Part shown: in pieces, positions 56,631-64,000 of the stretch
How the letters are laid out: each line of letters starts with the position of its first letter
Numbering within the stretch: the stretch's first letter is position 1
Source: Amphibacillus cookii
Lineage (GTDB): Bacteria > Bacillota > Bacilli > Bacillales > Amphibacillaceae
Direction: 5' to 3'
Assembly (NCBI RefSeq): GCF_016908375.1
Contig: NZ_JAFBDS010000012.1
Location: 1 to 64,000, forward strand
DNA length: 64,000 nt
Notes under the pieces: generated by a model
Databases searched by the model: none
Told to the model about the DNA's origin: nothing
The model's input: only the letters and a program-made list of their open reading frames with translations
Made by a program: the position numbers and the translations under genes

Positions 56631-56787
56631 AATTCTTTTTCCCATCCAGACTTTAACTGTCGGTTTTGGAATTTCACCAAATCCACCTTCACGATATTTG
56701 CTTCGATCCAGGTCACGGACTTAAGGTAAAGCGGCTACCTCTTACCGTCGGTCGGGAATTACACCCTGCCCCAAAAGAATTATCCTA
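56631..56787 (-). ncRNA. FMN riboswitch (RFN element)
   Basis: All conserved blocks are present on the minus strand in order: P1 strand AATTCTTTT, GGGGCAGGGTGTAATTCCC, GACCGACGGTA, an arm with AGCCG, GATTTGGTGAAATTCC, AACCGACAGTTAAAGTC, TGGATGGGAAAAAGAATT closing P1. It controls the riboflavin operon by FMN-dependent termination at 56536-56573. Confidence 0.97.
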
Positions 56788-56846
56788 TTCAATTGAGAGT
56801 ATTTTAACACATTATCAGCCAAAATGCACATAAAATAAAATGAAAC

Positions 56847-56936
56847 TTCAATCAGGAGACGGTCACCGACCTGAAAGTGACCCGATTGAATATCTAATTC
56901 GAGCTTTTCCTTAATCCTAATATACTGCGGCTTCAT
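56847..56936 (-). pseudogene. Truncated GntR-family regulator fragment
   Basis: The 30 codons from ATG 56936 (MKPQYIRIKEKLELDIQSG, then VGDRL) match the first helices of a GntR winged helix, with a good ribosome site AAAGGATGATC. Homology stops at 56847 and the rest of the frame runs into the riboswitch. It is a broken gene left next to the ribD promoter. Confidence 0.65.
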
Positions 56937-56985
56937 TTCGATCATCCTTTTTAGCTTTAACTTTTAATAGCATACCATCAAACGA

Positions 56986-58749
56986 CTATTGCAGATGTTT
57001 AATGTATCGATCAAACCAAACATTTTTAAAATCTAACCAGCCTAATGTATTTATTTTAACATTTTTGAAATAGTTTGGGTAAATAGCGTATTGCTTTAAA
57101 CGATAGAGATACATACCATACGATTCACGGCTAACTTCTCCTTCAATCGCATCCAGAAAAGCCAAAGCTTGGTGCGGTTTTTGTATTTTTAATAGACAGG
57201 CCTCGACCTGATCCTTAACTGACACTGGCAGATGATGAGCGAGAAGGCTTTGATGACCTAAAAAAGCTTTAAAATACGTCATCAATGGATGTTCATGAGC
57301 GGTTTGTTCACCTAATAACAGATCAAATTGAGTCAGATCCTGTTGAAAAAACGCTTGATAGTCAAAGACCTTTAACTGAACATCAATCCCCTCCTTGCTA
57401 AGCTGCTGACAAATCCATTCACCGTCCTGTTCATTGCCTGCGCCTTGATAACATGCGAGTGTTAATGGGTTCGTCTGACCATAACTCACTTCAATTGGCT
57501 TAGTGAATGACTCTGCTGCTAATTTTCCGAGTTGATCAGCCTCTAATTCCTTTCGCATCCGCGTTGCCGTGGCATAGCGATTGCCCCCTAATTGCTCAAT
57601 CAACTCAGCTGGCTGCAGCACGGATCTTATTTTATGCCGTAGCCGTTTATCCTGAGCTAATTGGCCACGATGTCCGTTAAAGGTTAACAATTTACTCCCC
57701 TGATCAACGTGGGTGTATGCGTGAAATGCTGCTTCATCATATTGATAGGGATAGTGATAAAAGTTTATGTTTGCTAGCTGTGTTTCTATATCGATATCGG
57801 CGTTATCGTATAAAACCGGGAAAAAATAAAGCGTGATTTGATCGAGAAACGGGCGCGCATGGTAATAAGACTGATGGACCACCAGACTCAATTTCTCTCC
57901 TGAATTCTCACTTAGCTGATAGGGACCTGCACCAACAAGTTGCCCCTCATGACTTGTAGTGAAGATGGCACCAGCCAAGGTAGTCAGACATTCAAGTAAA
58001 AACGGCATCGGCTTATTAAAGCTTAGCTGGACAGTTAACTCATTAATTGATTTTGCTTCTTTTAACTCCTTCATAACCCAGTGATAGGGTGAAGTCACCT
58101 GTTGTTGATGAAGCTGGAAGCATTGGCATACTTCACGCGCGGTTACCTGTTCTTTATGATGAAAATAAAGTCCTTTTCTCAAGTAAAGCGTCCACTTTGT
58201 ATACGATTGAGATGCTGTCCACGCATGAGCTAACCCGGCAATGACTGCTTCTGTTTCGTGATCAAACTGAACAAGGGTATCGTATAAATAGGACATAAAA
58301 TGATTCTCGGTTCGCCGATCCACCTGCGCCGGATGAAGAATGGGAAGCGGGCGATAAGAAGGAAAGCGCAAATGATCTGCTCCCTCATGCTCAACGTCAT
58401 TTAAAATAAAATCTAAAATCGTTTCTGTTGTAATCGTCATTTGATCATAAGCCGGGGACTGTTGTAAAAATGCAAGGGCGTGTTCGATTGTTTTTTCAGT
58501 AGCTAACCTTCTCGCTTCGGCTTTAACAACTTGATCAAGCGTACGCGTGAAGGTTATTCTCGATCGATTACCCCTTCCAACTCCTGGGTGCCAAATCAAC
58601 CAACCATTTTCCTGCAATTTTTTTATGATATTTTTAACATGTCTTTCTGTACAGTGCAACTGTCTTGAAAGTTCTGGAATCGTAATCGTGAATGTATCCA
58701 GATCAGCGTCTCCCTTCAGCTTCCATATTAAGGAAAAGTATTCAATCAT
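56986..58749 (-). CDS. SgrR-like regulator with solute-binding domain
   Basis: 587 aa. Residues 1-110: SgrR-type winged helix (ELSRQLHCTERHVKNIIKK, GWLIWHPGVGRGNRS). Residues 150-587: family-5 (oligopeptide-like) binding-protein domain without signal peptide (LYDTLVQFD, WTLYLRKGLYFHHKEQVTAREV, GAGPYQLSENS). Family members sense small molecules in the cytoplasm and usually control a transporter; the MFS gene across the divergent region (59589) is a candidate target. GGATGGTG precedes the ATG. Confidence 0.88.
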   Translation of the reverse strand: MIEYFSLIWKLKGDADLDTFTITIPELSRQLHCTERHVKNIIKKLQENGWLIWHPGVGRGNRSRITFTRTLDQVVKAEARRLATEKTIEHALAFLQQSPAYDQMTITTETILDFILNDVEHEGADHLRFPSYRPLPILHPAQVDRRTENHFMSYLYDTLVQFDHETEAVIAGLAHAWTASQSYTKWTLYLRKGLYFHHKEQVTAREVCQCFQLHQQQVTSPYHWVMKELKEAKSINELTVQLSFNKPMPFLLECLTTLAGAIFTTSHEGQLVGAGPYQLSENSGEKLSLVVHQSYYHARPFLDQITLYFFPVLYDNADIDIETQLANINFYHYPYQYDEAAFHAYTHVDQGSKLLTFNGHRGQLAQDKRLRHKIRSVLQPAELIEQLGGNRYATATRMRKELEADQLGKLAAESFTKPIEVSYGQTNPLTLACYQGAGNEQDGEWICQQLSKEGIDVQLKVFDYQAFFQQDLTQFDLLLGEQTAHEHPLMTYFKAFLGHQSLLAHHLPVSVKDQVEACLLKIQKPHQALAFLDAIEGEVSRESYGMYLYRLKQYAIYPNYFKNVKINTLGWLDFKNVWFDRYIKHLQ

Positions 58750-58770
58750 TTTCTCTACACCATCCTTTAA

Positions 58771-58918
58771 TAAAACGAACCTTTAAGCAGTGGGCATTTT
58801 CGTTCTTCTCCCACTAATTGATCGTTGAGTGAATCCGGACATTAGCGGCCGTTAGTGCCCACCTTACTAGATTTACCTCTACTCTCTAGTTTGAGGTAGA
58901 CGGCTATCTGTGATAAAA
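58771..58918 (+). repeat. Dispersed two-hairpin repeat, copy G
   Basis: AAAACGAACCTTTAAGCAGTG, TTCTCCCACTAATTGATCG, GTGAATCCGGACATTAGC, GGCCGTTAGTGCCCACC, CTCTAGTTTGAGGTAG, ACGGCTATCTGTG and ATAAAA. A deletion removed the TTTACGG part of the closing arm. Lies in the divergent SgrR/Ham1 region. Confidence 0.9.
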
Positions 58919-58996
58919 GGGGAAATTCTCATATTTATATCGTACTCTTTTTTTCTCCTTTTAAAAAGGTTATTTTGATGACAAGGAGGTTTTATA

Positions 58997-59596
58997 ATGA
59001 AGCTTATCATAGCAACATGGAACAAGCAGAAACAAGAGGAACTAACTAAAGGATTAACAAAGCTGGCGATTCCAATTAAAGGCTTATCGCCTTCGATACC
59101 AGATGTTGAAGAAACAGGACAAACCTTTTTAGCCAACGCTCAGCTTAAGGTAAACACGATCTACAAGCATTTTCCCCGCTCAATCATTATGGGAGAGGAT
59201 TCTGGTCTTACTGTCACTTGTTTAAATGGCTTCCCAGGTGTAAAGACGGCCCGATTTCTGTCAGGAACCGACGCTGACCGGGCAAGTTTCCTGTTAAATA
59301 AAGTCAATGATCAACCTTTAAACGCGCGACAATGTGCTTTTCACAGTGTGATTTATCTGCGTTTCCCTGATCATACAGACGCAATTGCCTCTGGTCAGAT
59401 GAATGGTTGGATTAACAGCCCTGAGCAACAACAAATCCAAGACTACCAAAGTGTTTTCCAGCTTGCTAATGGGCAGTATTTGGACCAAATAAACAATGAA
59501 GCTTATGCAGCATTTTCTCATCGACAGCAGGCGTTAAGACAAGCATATCTCCTGATAAAGGAGTGGTTAGAGAGCAGAGGTGATCATTTTGAATGA
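58997..59596 (+). CDS. Ham1/RdgB-like non-canonical purine NTPase
   Basis: 199 aa of the ITPase fold: IIATWNKQKQEELTKGL for the nucleotide entrance, GEDSGLTVTCLNGFPGVKTARFL with metal-binding acids, and AYAAFSHRQQALRQAY at the end. Divergent from the housekeeping RdgB family (the usual ADDSG is EDSG), so it may act on another nucleotide. AAGGAGG precedes the ATG. Overlaps the MFS gene by 8 bp; same operon. Confidence 0.82.
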   Translation: MKLIIATWNKQKQEELTKGLTKLAIPIKGLSPSIPDVEETGQTFLANAQLKVNTIYKHFPRSIIMGEDSGLTVTCLNGFPGVKTARFLSGTDADRASFLLNKVNDQPLNARQCAFHSVIYLRFPDHTDAIASGQMNGWINSPEQQQIQDYQSVFQLANGQYLDQINNEAYAAFSHRQQALRQAYLLIKEWLESRGDHFE

Positions 59597-60776
59597 GCCT
59601 AAACAAAGGGTACTCGCTTTAGCACGTTTAACCGGAGTTGCCATTATGGGAGATGCGATGCTGTTAATTATTTTGCCCATTTATTGGCTCGACTTTGGTC
59701 TAACATCTATCTGGCAAGTCGGCGTACTTCTCTCAATCAACCGGTTTGTTCGTCTGCCCATTAACCCGTTAGTCGGTTGGTTTTATAATAAATACCCCTT
59801 ACGCTTGGGTGTGACGATTGCATTAATTTTAGCTACGATCTCTACCTTTTCGTATGGAATTATACAGCACTTTTATTTCCTACTAATTATGCGCGTGCTT
59901 TGGGGTATTGCCTGGTCTTTACTACGACTCGGAGGCTACCTTTCCATTATCGAGCTGTCCACTGATCAGGATCGTGGCCAGCTTATCGGGTTATATAATG
60001 GGACATGGGGAATGGGTAGCCTAATTGGGATGTTGGCGGGTGGCTTTCTCATTACATTTGTTGATATCTTCTGGATTTGTACCGTCTTCGCCTTACTGGG
60101 CGGCTGTTCACTTTGGTTTGTGAATAAGTATGTTCCTGTGCATAGTAGTGGCCCAACAACCACTAAAAAAAAGCGCTCGCTTAAGACAACAAAGGAGGCA
60201 CTGCTTGTCTTAACAACAAGTACAGTAATGGGCTTACTTATTTTCGGGTTATTCTCAAGCACATTAAGCTTGCTGATTGATCTAAATTATACTGGTGAGC
60301 TAACCATTTTGTCTGTATCATTATCAGCTGCGGCTATTGCTAGTTGTATTCAAGCGCTTAGATGGGCATGGGACCCTTTTTTTGCACCAGTGGTCGGTCG
60401 GATTTTGGACAAAGCCAAAAATAAAGAACGGATTCTAGTTATCAGTATTGTTGGTTTAGCAATACTTTTCTTTATATTAACGTTGTCGTTTTCTACCTTG
60501 TGGTTAATTCTTTTTTCACTTATTTTCCAGTTCATCTCAACAACATTTGTGACTTCAACGGATACGCTCGCCAGTAGCTTTGCTGCACGCCAAAAATCCG
60601 TTTCGATTATGACATTACACACGGTCTTGGTTGACCTAGGTGCTGCTTTCGGCCCTTTGCTTGCCTTTAATCTACTTGAGATAACCTCACTGTCAACGAT
60701 TTATGTGTTGGCAAGTGGTGTGTTAGTATCTTTAGCGCTAGCTTGGCTGATCGTTTTTTCACAAAAAAAAACTTAA
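59589..60776 (+). CDS. MFS transporter
   Basis: 395-aa carrier with about twelve helices; motif A region VGWFYNKYPLRLGV between helices 2 and 3 and LRLGGYLSIIELSTDQDRGQLIGLYNG after helix 4. TTG 59589 follows AGAGGTGATC. The gene overlaps the Ham1-like gene, an unusual pairing that suggests a linked substrate. Possible target of the divergent SgrR-like regulator. Confidence 0.85.
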   Translation: MNEPKQRVLALARLTGVAIMGDAMLLIILPIYWLDFGLTSIWQVGVLLSINRFVRLPINPLVGWFYNKYPLRLGVTIALILATISTFSYGIIQHFYFLLIMRVLWGIAWSLLRLGGYLSIIELSTDQDRGQLIGLYNGTWGMGSLIGMLAGGFLITFVDIFWICTVFALLGGCSLWFVNKYVPVHSSGPTTTKKKRSLKTTKEALLVLTTSTVMGLLIFGLFSSTLSLLIDLNYTGELTILSVSLSAAAIASCIQALRWAWDPFFAPVVGRILDKAKNKERILVISIVGLAILFFILTLSFSTLWLILFSLIFQFISTTFVTSTDTLASSFAARQKSVSIMTLHTVLVDLGAAFGPLLAFNLLEITSLSTIYVLASGVLVSLALAWLIVFSQKKT

Positions 60777-60879
60777 CTAAAACGAATACTAATCAAAGCG
60801 ATGATGTTATCAATCGGAAACAGATACGTAGGTGTTTAGATTAATTGGCATTGTAACTTTATCTCGCTTCTTAAAGACT

Positions 60880-60932
60880 AATTTTAGCAGTTCCTTACCT
60901 GACGTGTTTTACGGACTGTTATCTGTGTTAAT
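60880..60932 (+). repeat. Dispersed two-hairpin repeat, fragment P (right end)
   Basis: Only the right end remains: CTGACGTGTTTTACGGACTG and TTATCTGTGTTAAT. The last part, TATCTGTGTTA, is duplicated directly into the promoter of the toxin gene (60931-60946). Confidence 0.75.
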
Positions 60933-60946
60933 ATCTGTGTTATAAT
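60931..60946 (+). promoter_or_regulatory. Extended -10 promoter of the type I toxin
   Basis: TGT-TATAAT (60938-60946) is a perfect extended -10; the -35 position (GTTATC, 60918) is poor. It sits at the edge of repeat fragment P and transcript would start near 60953. Confidence 0.65.
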
Positions 60947-61011
60947 CACATTACGATAGAAAGCTTATAGGGTGGTAGTCATTCCTTCCCCGAGGGGAGG
61001 TGATGCCTATT

Positions 61012-61095
61012 ATGACCATCTATGAAAGTTTAGTCATTATGATTAGTTTTGCTACACTGATTGTGATGATAACGAAACATGATGATCATAAGTAA
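61012..61095 (+). CDS. Type I toxin, holin-like small membrane peptide
   Basis: 27-aa peptide MTIYESLVIMISFATLIVMI followed by TKHDDHK: short head, one membrane helix, charged tail, the form of the Bacillus/Lactobacillales holin-like (Hol_Tox, Fst/TxpA-like) toxins. A perfect GGGGAGGTGAT lies upstream; ATG 61012 gives the family start MTIYES, ATG 61003 is an alternative. The 5' end of the mRNA has ATAGGGTGGT (60967-60976), complementary to ACCACCCTAT (61098-61107), so the message can close on itself. A convergent antisense RNA overlaps its 3' part. Confidence 0.85.
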   Translation: MTIYESLVIMISFATLIVMITKHDDHK

Positions 61096-61234
61096 AAACC
61101 ACCCTATCTAAGCAAATTTGCTTGAAATAGGGTGGTTCTCCCAATTAATGAGATTACCACTCTTGGGCAATCTGTCGTAAGCCGTTAAGGTGTTAGCCGC
61201 ACCTTAGCGGTTACTTTTATTTTTATGATGATCT
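61092..61234 (-). ncRNA. Antisense RNA antitoxin, overlapping the toxin mRNA 3' end
   Basis: Minus-strand promoter TTTACT-16-TATAAT (TATAAT at 61246-61241) should start RNA near 61234. It folds as CCGCTAAGGTG/CACCTTAACGG, a middle region, then the terminator stem AACCACCCTATTTC with GATAGGGTGGTT and a T-run at about 61098-61092. The full length is complementary to the toxin mRNA tail, as in BsrG/SR4 and TxpA/RatA. Confidence 0.8.
61182..61225 (+). terminator. Terminator of the toxin mRNA
   Basis: CCGTTAAGGTG pairs with CACCTTAGCGG, followed by TTACTTTTATTTTT. The same DNA gives the 5' hairpin of the antisense RNA. Confidence 0.88.
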
Positions 61235-61341
61235 CCTTACATTATACCAAATTAACCGATGAAGTAAAGCAACGGTCATTTTCAAATGTTAGCTTTCTGT
61301 TTCCTACCAATTAAAAAATGATCCCGGGGGGCATTTTTTAA

Positions 61342-62256
61342 TTATTCTTCACCAAGAATACGCACTTCTCGCTCAAGTTCCACATCAAAGTTCTCTTTAA
61401 CTTTAGCTTGAACCATTTCAATAACCGCAATATAATCTTTAGCGGTTGCATTAGCTTTATTAACAATAAAACCAGCATGCTTAGTCGATACTTCTGCACC
61501 GCCAATCCCTTTCCCTTGCAAATCACTATCTTGAATTAATTTCCCAGCAAAGTAGCCTGGTGGACGTTTAAATACACTGCCACACGAAGGGTATTCTAGC
61601 GGTTGTTTAGATTCACGCCGTTCAGTTAAGTCATCCATGACTTCCTTAATAGCCGCTTGCTCTTTACGTTGCAGCTGAAATCTTGCCTCAATCACAATAT
61701 AACCATGGTCAGGGATATTGCTCGTCCGGTAGTCAAGTTCAAGTTCATCTAATGATAGCGTTAATTTTTCACCTGTCCTGTCAACAACAACCGCTTCTTT
61801 TAAGCAATCTTTAATTTCACCGCCATAAGCCCCTGCATTCATATACAACGCGCCACCAACTGTTCCCGGAATGCCGCATGCAAATTCCAAGCCAGAGAGC
61901 GATTGATCAAGTGCATAATATGACGTATCAATAATACGCGCACCACTTTGAGCGATCACCACCTCACCATTATGTTGTATGTGATTTAAGTGCTTTAATG
62001 ACATGACAATTCCTCTAATTCCACCATCTCGAACAATCAAGTTCGATCCATTTCCTAATAAGGTGAACGGCATTTGTTCTTGATTGGCTAGCTTCACAAT
62101 CGCCTGAACATGCTCAACAGAGGTTGGCATGACAAAATAATCAGCCTTACCTCCTAATTTTGTATACGTATAATTACGAATCAGCTCATCAATAAGTAGA
62201 TTATTCTCACCAACAATATCGATTAATGCTTGTTTAACTGAATGACCGCTCGTCAT
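61342..62256 (-). CDS. murB: UDP-N-acetylenolpyruvoylglucosamine reductase
   Basis: 304-aa FAD enzyme of peptidoglycan precursor synthesis. FAD segments TYTKLGGKADYFVMP, LLGNGSNLIVRDGG, CGIPGTVGGALYMNAGAYGGE; catalytic Ser in YPSCGSVFKRP; C-terminal VELEREVRILGEE with catalytic Glu. ATG 62256 is preferred, six bases after AAAGGA, over 62265. Single gene here, not in the division cluster. Confidence 0.96.
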   Translation of the reverse strand: MTSGHSVKQALIDIVGENNLLIDELIRNYTYTKLGGKADYFVMPTSVEHVQAIVKLANQEQMPFTLLGNGSNLIVRDGGIRGIVMSLKHLNHIQHNGEVVIAQSGARIIDTSYYALDQSLSGLEFACGIPGTVGGALYMNAGAYGGEIKDCLKEAVVVDRTGEKLTLSLDELELDYRTSNIPDHGYIVIEARFQLQRKEQAAIKEVMDDLTERRESKQPLEYPSCGSVFKRPPGYFAGKLIQDSDLQGKGIGGAEVSTKHAGFIVNKANATAKDYIAVIEMVQAKVKENFDVELEREVRILGEE

Positions 62257-62357
62257 TTCCATCATCCTTTAAATGATTGTTACAAATTCAGATTTGCACA
62301 ATCTCAATTATAGCAGTAGTCAATCCTAACGCCAATAGCAATTCAGCACTGTTTTTG

Positions 62358-62906
62358 TCAGACTACTCTTGCACCAAGTGCAGATTCAAAATGGCCGAGT
62401 GCCCAGTCATGCCCCTGCTGATTAAAGCTAGCTACCGCCTTTTTATGAACAACAATATCAAAACCTTTATTATAAGCATCTATTGCCGTATGGAGCACAC
62501 AAATATCGGTACATACTCCGATAATATGTATCTCCTCTATGCTGCGTTCACGTAGCTTTACTTCAAGATCTGTTCCCACAAAAGCACTATATCTCGTTTT
62601 ATCAACATAATACACATTGGCTTTTTCTTTTATCGATTGGTAATAAGATTCAAGTTGACCATATAATTGACGGCCAACCGTGCCTGCAATATTGTGAGCT
62701 GGAAATAGTTGAGTTTCAGGATGATAAATATCGTTTTCCTCGTGACGGTCAATGGTAAAGGCTACAAAGTCACCAGCCTCAACAAACTGCTTAGTTATCG
62801 CTAGAACGTGGTGCTCAATCTCTTGTCCTGGCTTTCCACATGTCAACTTTCCATCTTCAGCTACAAAATCATACGTATAATCGACATGAATTAACGCACG
62901 TTTCAC
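62358..62906 (-). CDS. Isochorismatase-family hydrolase, nicotinamidase-like
   Basis: 182-aa cysteine hydrolase resembling B. subtilis YueJ/PncA: catalytic Asp in RALIHVDYTYDFV, metal His region FTIDRHEENDIYHPETQLFPAH, catalytic Cys in IIGVCTDICVLHTAIDAY. Would turn nicotinamide to nicotinate for NAD salvage. GTG 62906 follows GAGGTGAT; the upstream GTG 62915 lies inside that site. Confidence 0.9.
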   Translation of the reverse strand: MKRALIHVDYTYDFVAEDGKLTCGKPGQEIEHHVLAITKQFVEAGDFVAFTIDRHEENDIYHPETQLFPAHNIAGTVGRQLYGQLESYYQSIKEKANVYYVDKTRYSAFVGTDLEVKLRERSIEEIHIIGVCTDICVLHTAIDAYNKGFDIVVHKKAVASFNQQGHDWALGHFESALGARVV

Positions 62907-62964
62907 CTTTATCACCTCATTAAAGTCGTTAACTTATTTTAACTTGAAAAATAAACCGATGCAA

Positions 62965-63177
62965 TAAATCGAGCCTTCAATCAGTGGACAGAGGGCTACA
63001 GGACGTGGCGGTCTTAGTCTGTAATCCTTCTTAAAGATGTGGCTACGATCTTACCCACCCACTGATTGCAGGTTCGTTGAGTGAATCAGGACATTAGCGT
63101 CCGTTATCACCTACCCAAATGAATTTGTTCTTCTCTCTATTTTGAGGGAGCTTTTACGGACGGTTTGCTGTAATAAA
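62965..63177 (+). repeat. Dispersed two-hairpin repeat, copy H (long-arm variant)
   Basis: GAGCCTTCAATCAGTGG, an insertion with CTACAGGACGTGGCGG and TTAGTCTGTAATCC as in copy I, CCCACTGATTGCAGG, GTGAATCAGGACATTAGC, CGTCCGTTATCACC, CTCTATTTTGAGGG, TTTTACGGACGGTTTGCTG. Lies between the nicotinamidase and argF genes. Confidence 0.92.
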
Positions 63178-63272
63178 AAGTCCAATTACTAAAATAGTTT
63201 CTTTTCTATTACATTAAAACAAGCAAACCTTAGTCGTATTGACCAGAGGTTTGCCTGACTCATTAAAAACAC

Positions 63273-64000
63273 TTATTCAGCCATTAAAGCAATCATTAAT
63301 GCTTTCTGTGCATGTAAGCGATTCTCCGCTTCTTGAAAAATAACCGAATGATCCCCATCAATAATTTCAGCTGTGACCTCTTCGCCACGATGCGCGGGCA
63401 GACAATGCATAAATAGATAATCTGCTTTGGCGTGCTTTAATAACGATCCATTGACTTGATAATCAGCAAATAATGTTTCTCGCTTTTTCTGTTCACTTTC
63501 TTGTCCCATACTTGCCCAAACATCGGTGTAGACAATATCTGCGTCCTTAATCGCTTCAACCGGATCTGTTGTCACTGTAATCGTTACATCATTCTCATTT
63601 GCGATCACTTGCGCGCGTTCAACCATTTCCTTTTTCGGCAAATAGCCATCCGGCGCTGCAGTACTGAAATCCATTCCCATTTTCACAGCTCCAGCCATTA
63701 ACGAATGCGCCATGTTATTGCCATCACCAATGTAGGCCATTTTTAAACCAGCTAATTTCCCTTTCACTTCTTCAATCGTTTGTAGATCTGCCAACACTTG
63801 ACAGGGATGATAATCGTCTGTTAAGCCATTAATGACTGGGATCGATGCATGTTCAGCCAGCTCTTCAACATCTGATTGGTGAAACGTCCGAATCATTATA
63901 CCGTCCAAATAGCCTGAAAGTATTTTAGCTGTATCTGAGATCGGTTCACCTCTTCCTAATTGCAAGTCATTGGTACTCAAAAATAAGCCGATGCCACCAA
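63273..64000 (-). CDS. argF: Ornithine carbamoyltransferase (partial, N-terminus beyond window)
   Basis: C-terminal 242 or so residues of OTCase, which makes citrulline from ornithine and carbamoyl phosphate. Visible: FLSTNDLQLGRGEPISDTA, carbamoyl-phosphate motif HPCQVLADLQTI, ornithine-site DVWASMGQE, and MHCLPAHRGEEV with the catalytic Cys. The frame is open to the end of the window, so the start lies outside. Confidence 0.96.
   Translation of the reverse strand, partial: GGIGLFLSTNDLQLGRGEPISDTAKILSGYLDGIMIRTFHQSDVEELAEHASIPVINGLTDDYHPCQVLADLQTIEEVKGKLAGLKMAYIGDGNNMAHSLMAGAVKMGMDFSTAAPDGYLPKKEMVERAQVIANENDVTITVTTDPVEAIKDADIVYTDVWASMGQESEQKKRETLFADYQVNGSLLKHAKADYLFMHCLPAHRGEEVTAEIIDGDHSVIFQEAENRLHAQKALMIALMAE

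Noticed and set aside
56860-56910. AACTTCAATCAGGAGAC as a further copy of the dispersed repeat
   Set aside because: The similarity covers about ten bases only, and the sequence is accounted for by GntR coding; the linker and second hairpin are missing.
60965-60985. AGGGTGGTA resembling a T-box antiterminator motif
   Set aside because: The full T-box sequence (ending in ACCGCG) and specifier stems are absent; the motif is explained by pairing within the toxin mRNA.

Overview
The window is about 64 kb of a low-G+C Gram-positive chromosome, most likely a salt- and alkali-tolerant member of the Bacillaceae (Amphibacillus/Halolactibacillus-like; this placement is inference). The reasons are Bacillus-type gene order (cshA, rhomboid, acpS, ydcC, alr, ndoAI-ndoA, rsbR-rsbS), strong AGGAGG ribosome binding sites with frequent TTG starts, an Ehu-type ectoine uptake operon, and sigma-B regulators. 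No rRNA, tRNA, CRISPR array, prophage or full insertion sequence was seen.

Layout. 1-9.1 kb: minus-strand stress and envelope block (rsbS partial, rsbR, mazEF/ndoA, alr, a YdcC-like lipoprotein, nnr, acpS), a plus-strand rhomboid and cshA. 9.9-17.4 kb: degV, an esterase, small proteins, then popT, a GNAT, ecsAB and a MarR regulator. 17.8-25.2 kb: an HD alarmone-hydrolase-like protein, ehuBCDA, a small membrane protein and a MacB-like ABC pair. 25.8-28.8 kb: a DUF1672 lipoprotein beside a frameshifted lipase with a long helical C-terminus, resembling the staphylococcal TilA/TslA type VII toxin-immunity pair. 29-36 kb: typA, map, a cluster of tiny membrane ORFs, and a winged-helix regulator with an MFS exporter. 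36.6-40.1 kb: cssRS divergent from an HtrA-type protease. 40.4-46 kb: two tandem ElaA acetyltransferases, ykwC, trhO, a glutathione peroxidase and a methyltransferase. 46.2-51.8 kb: an ABC exporter with a two-component system. 52-58.7 kb: a DUF1456 protein, the ribD-ribE-ribBA-ribH operon under an FMN riboswitch, and an SgrR-like regulator. 59-64 kb: a Ham1-like NTPase, an MFS carrier, a type I toxin-antitoxin locus, murB, a nicotinamidase-like protein and argF (partial).

The most striking feature is a dispersed intergenic element of about 150 bp (up to about 250 bp) present as 14 full or near-full copies and 3 fragments. It starts near AAAACGAACCTTCAATCAG, forms one hairpin (CAATCAGTGGG pairing with CCCACTGATTG), runs through GAATCAGGACATTAGC into a second long hairpin closed by CGTCCGT/ACGGACG, and ends TTATCTGTGATAAA. 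The distal arms differ in sequence between copies but stay paired, sometimes through compensatory changes, which suggests selection on a folded RNA or DNA. One right end merges with a perfect extended -10 promoter in front of the type I toxin. Two other kinds of small palindromic or inverted-repeat elements occur at 13.2, 32.4-32.8 and 52.8-53.1 kb.
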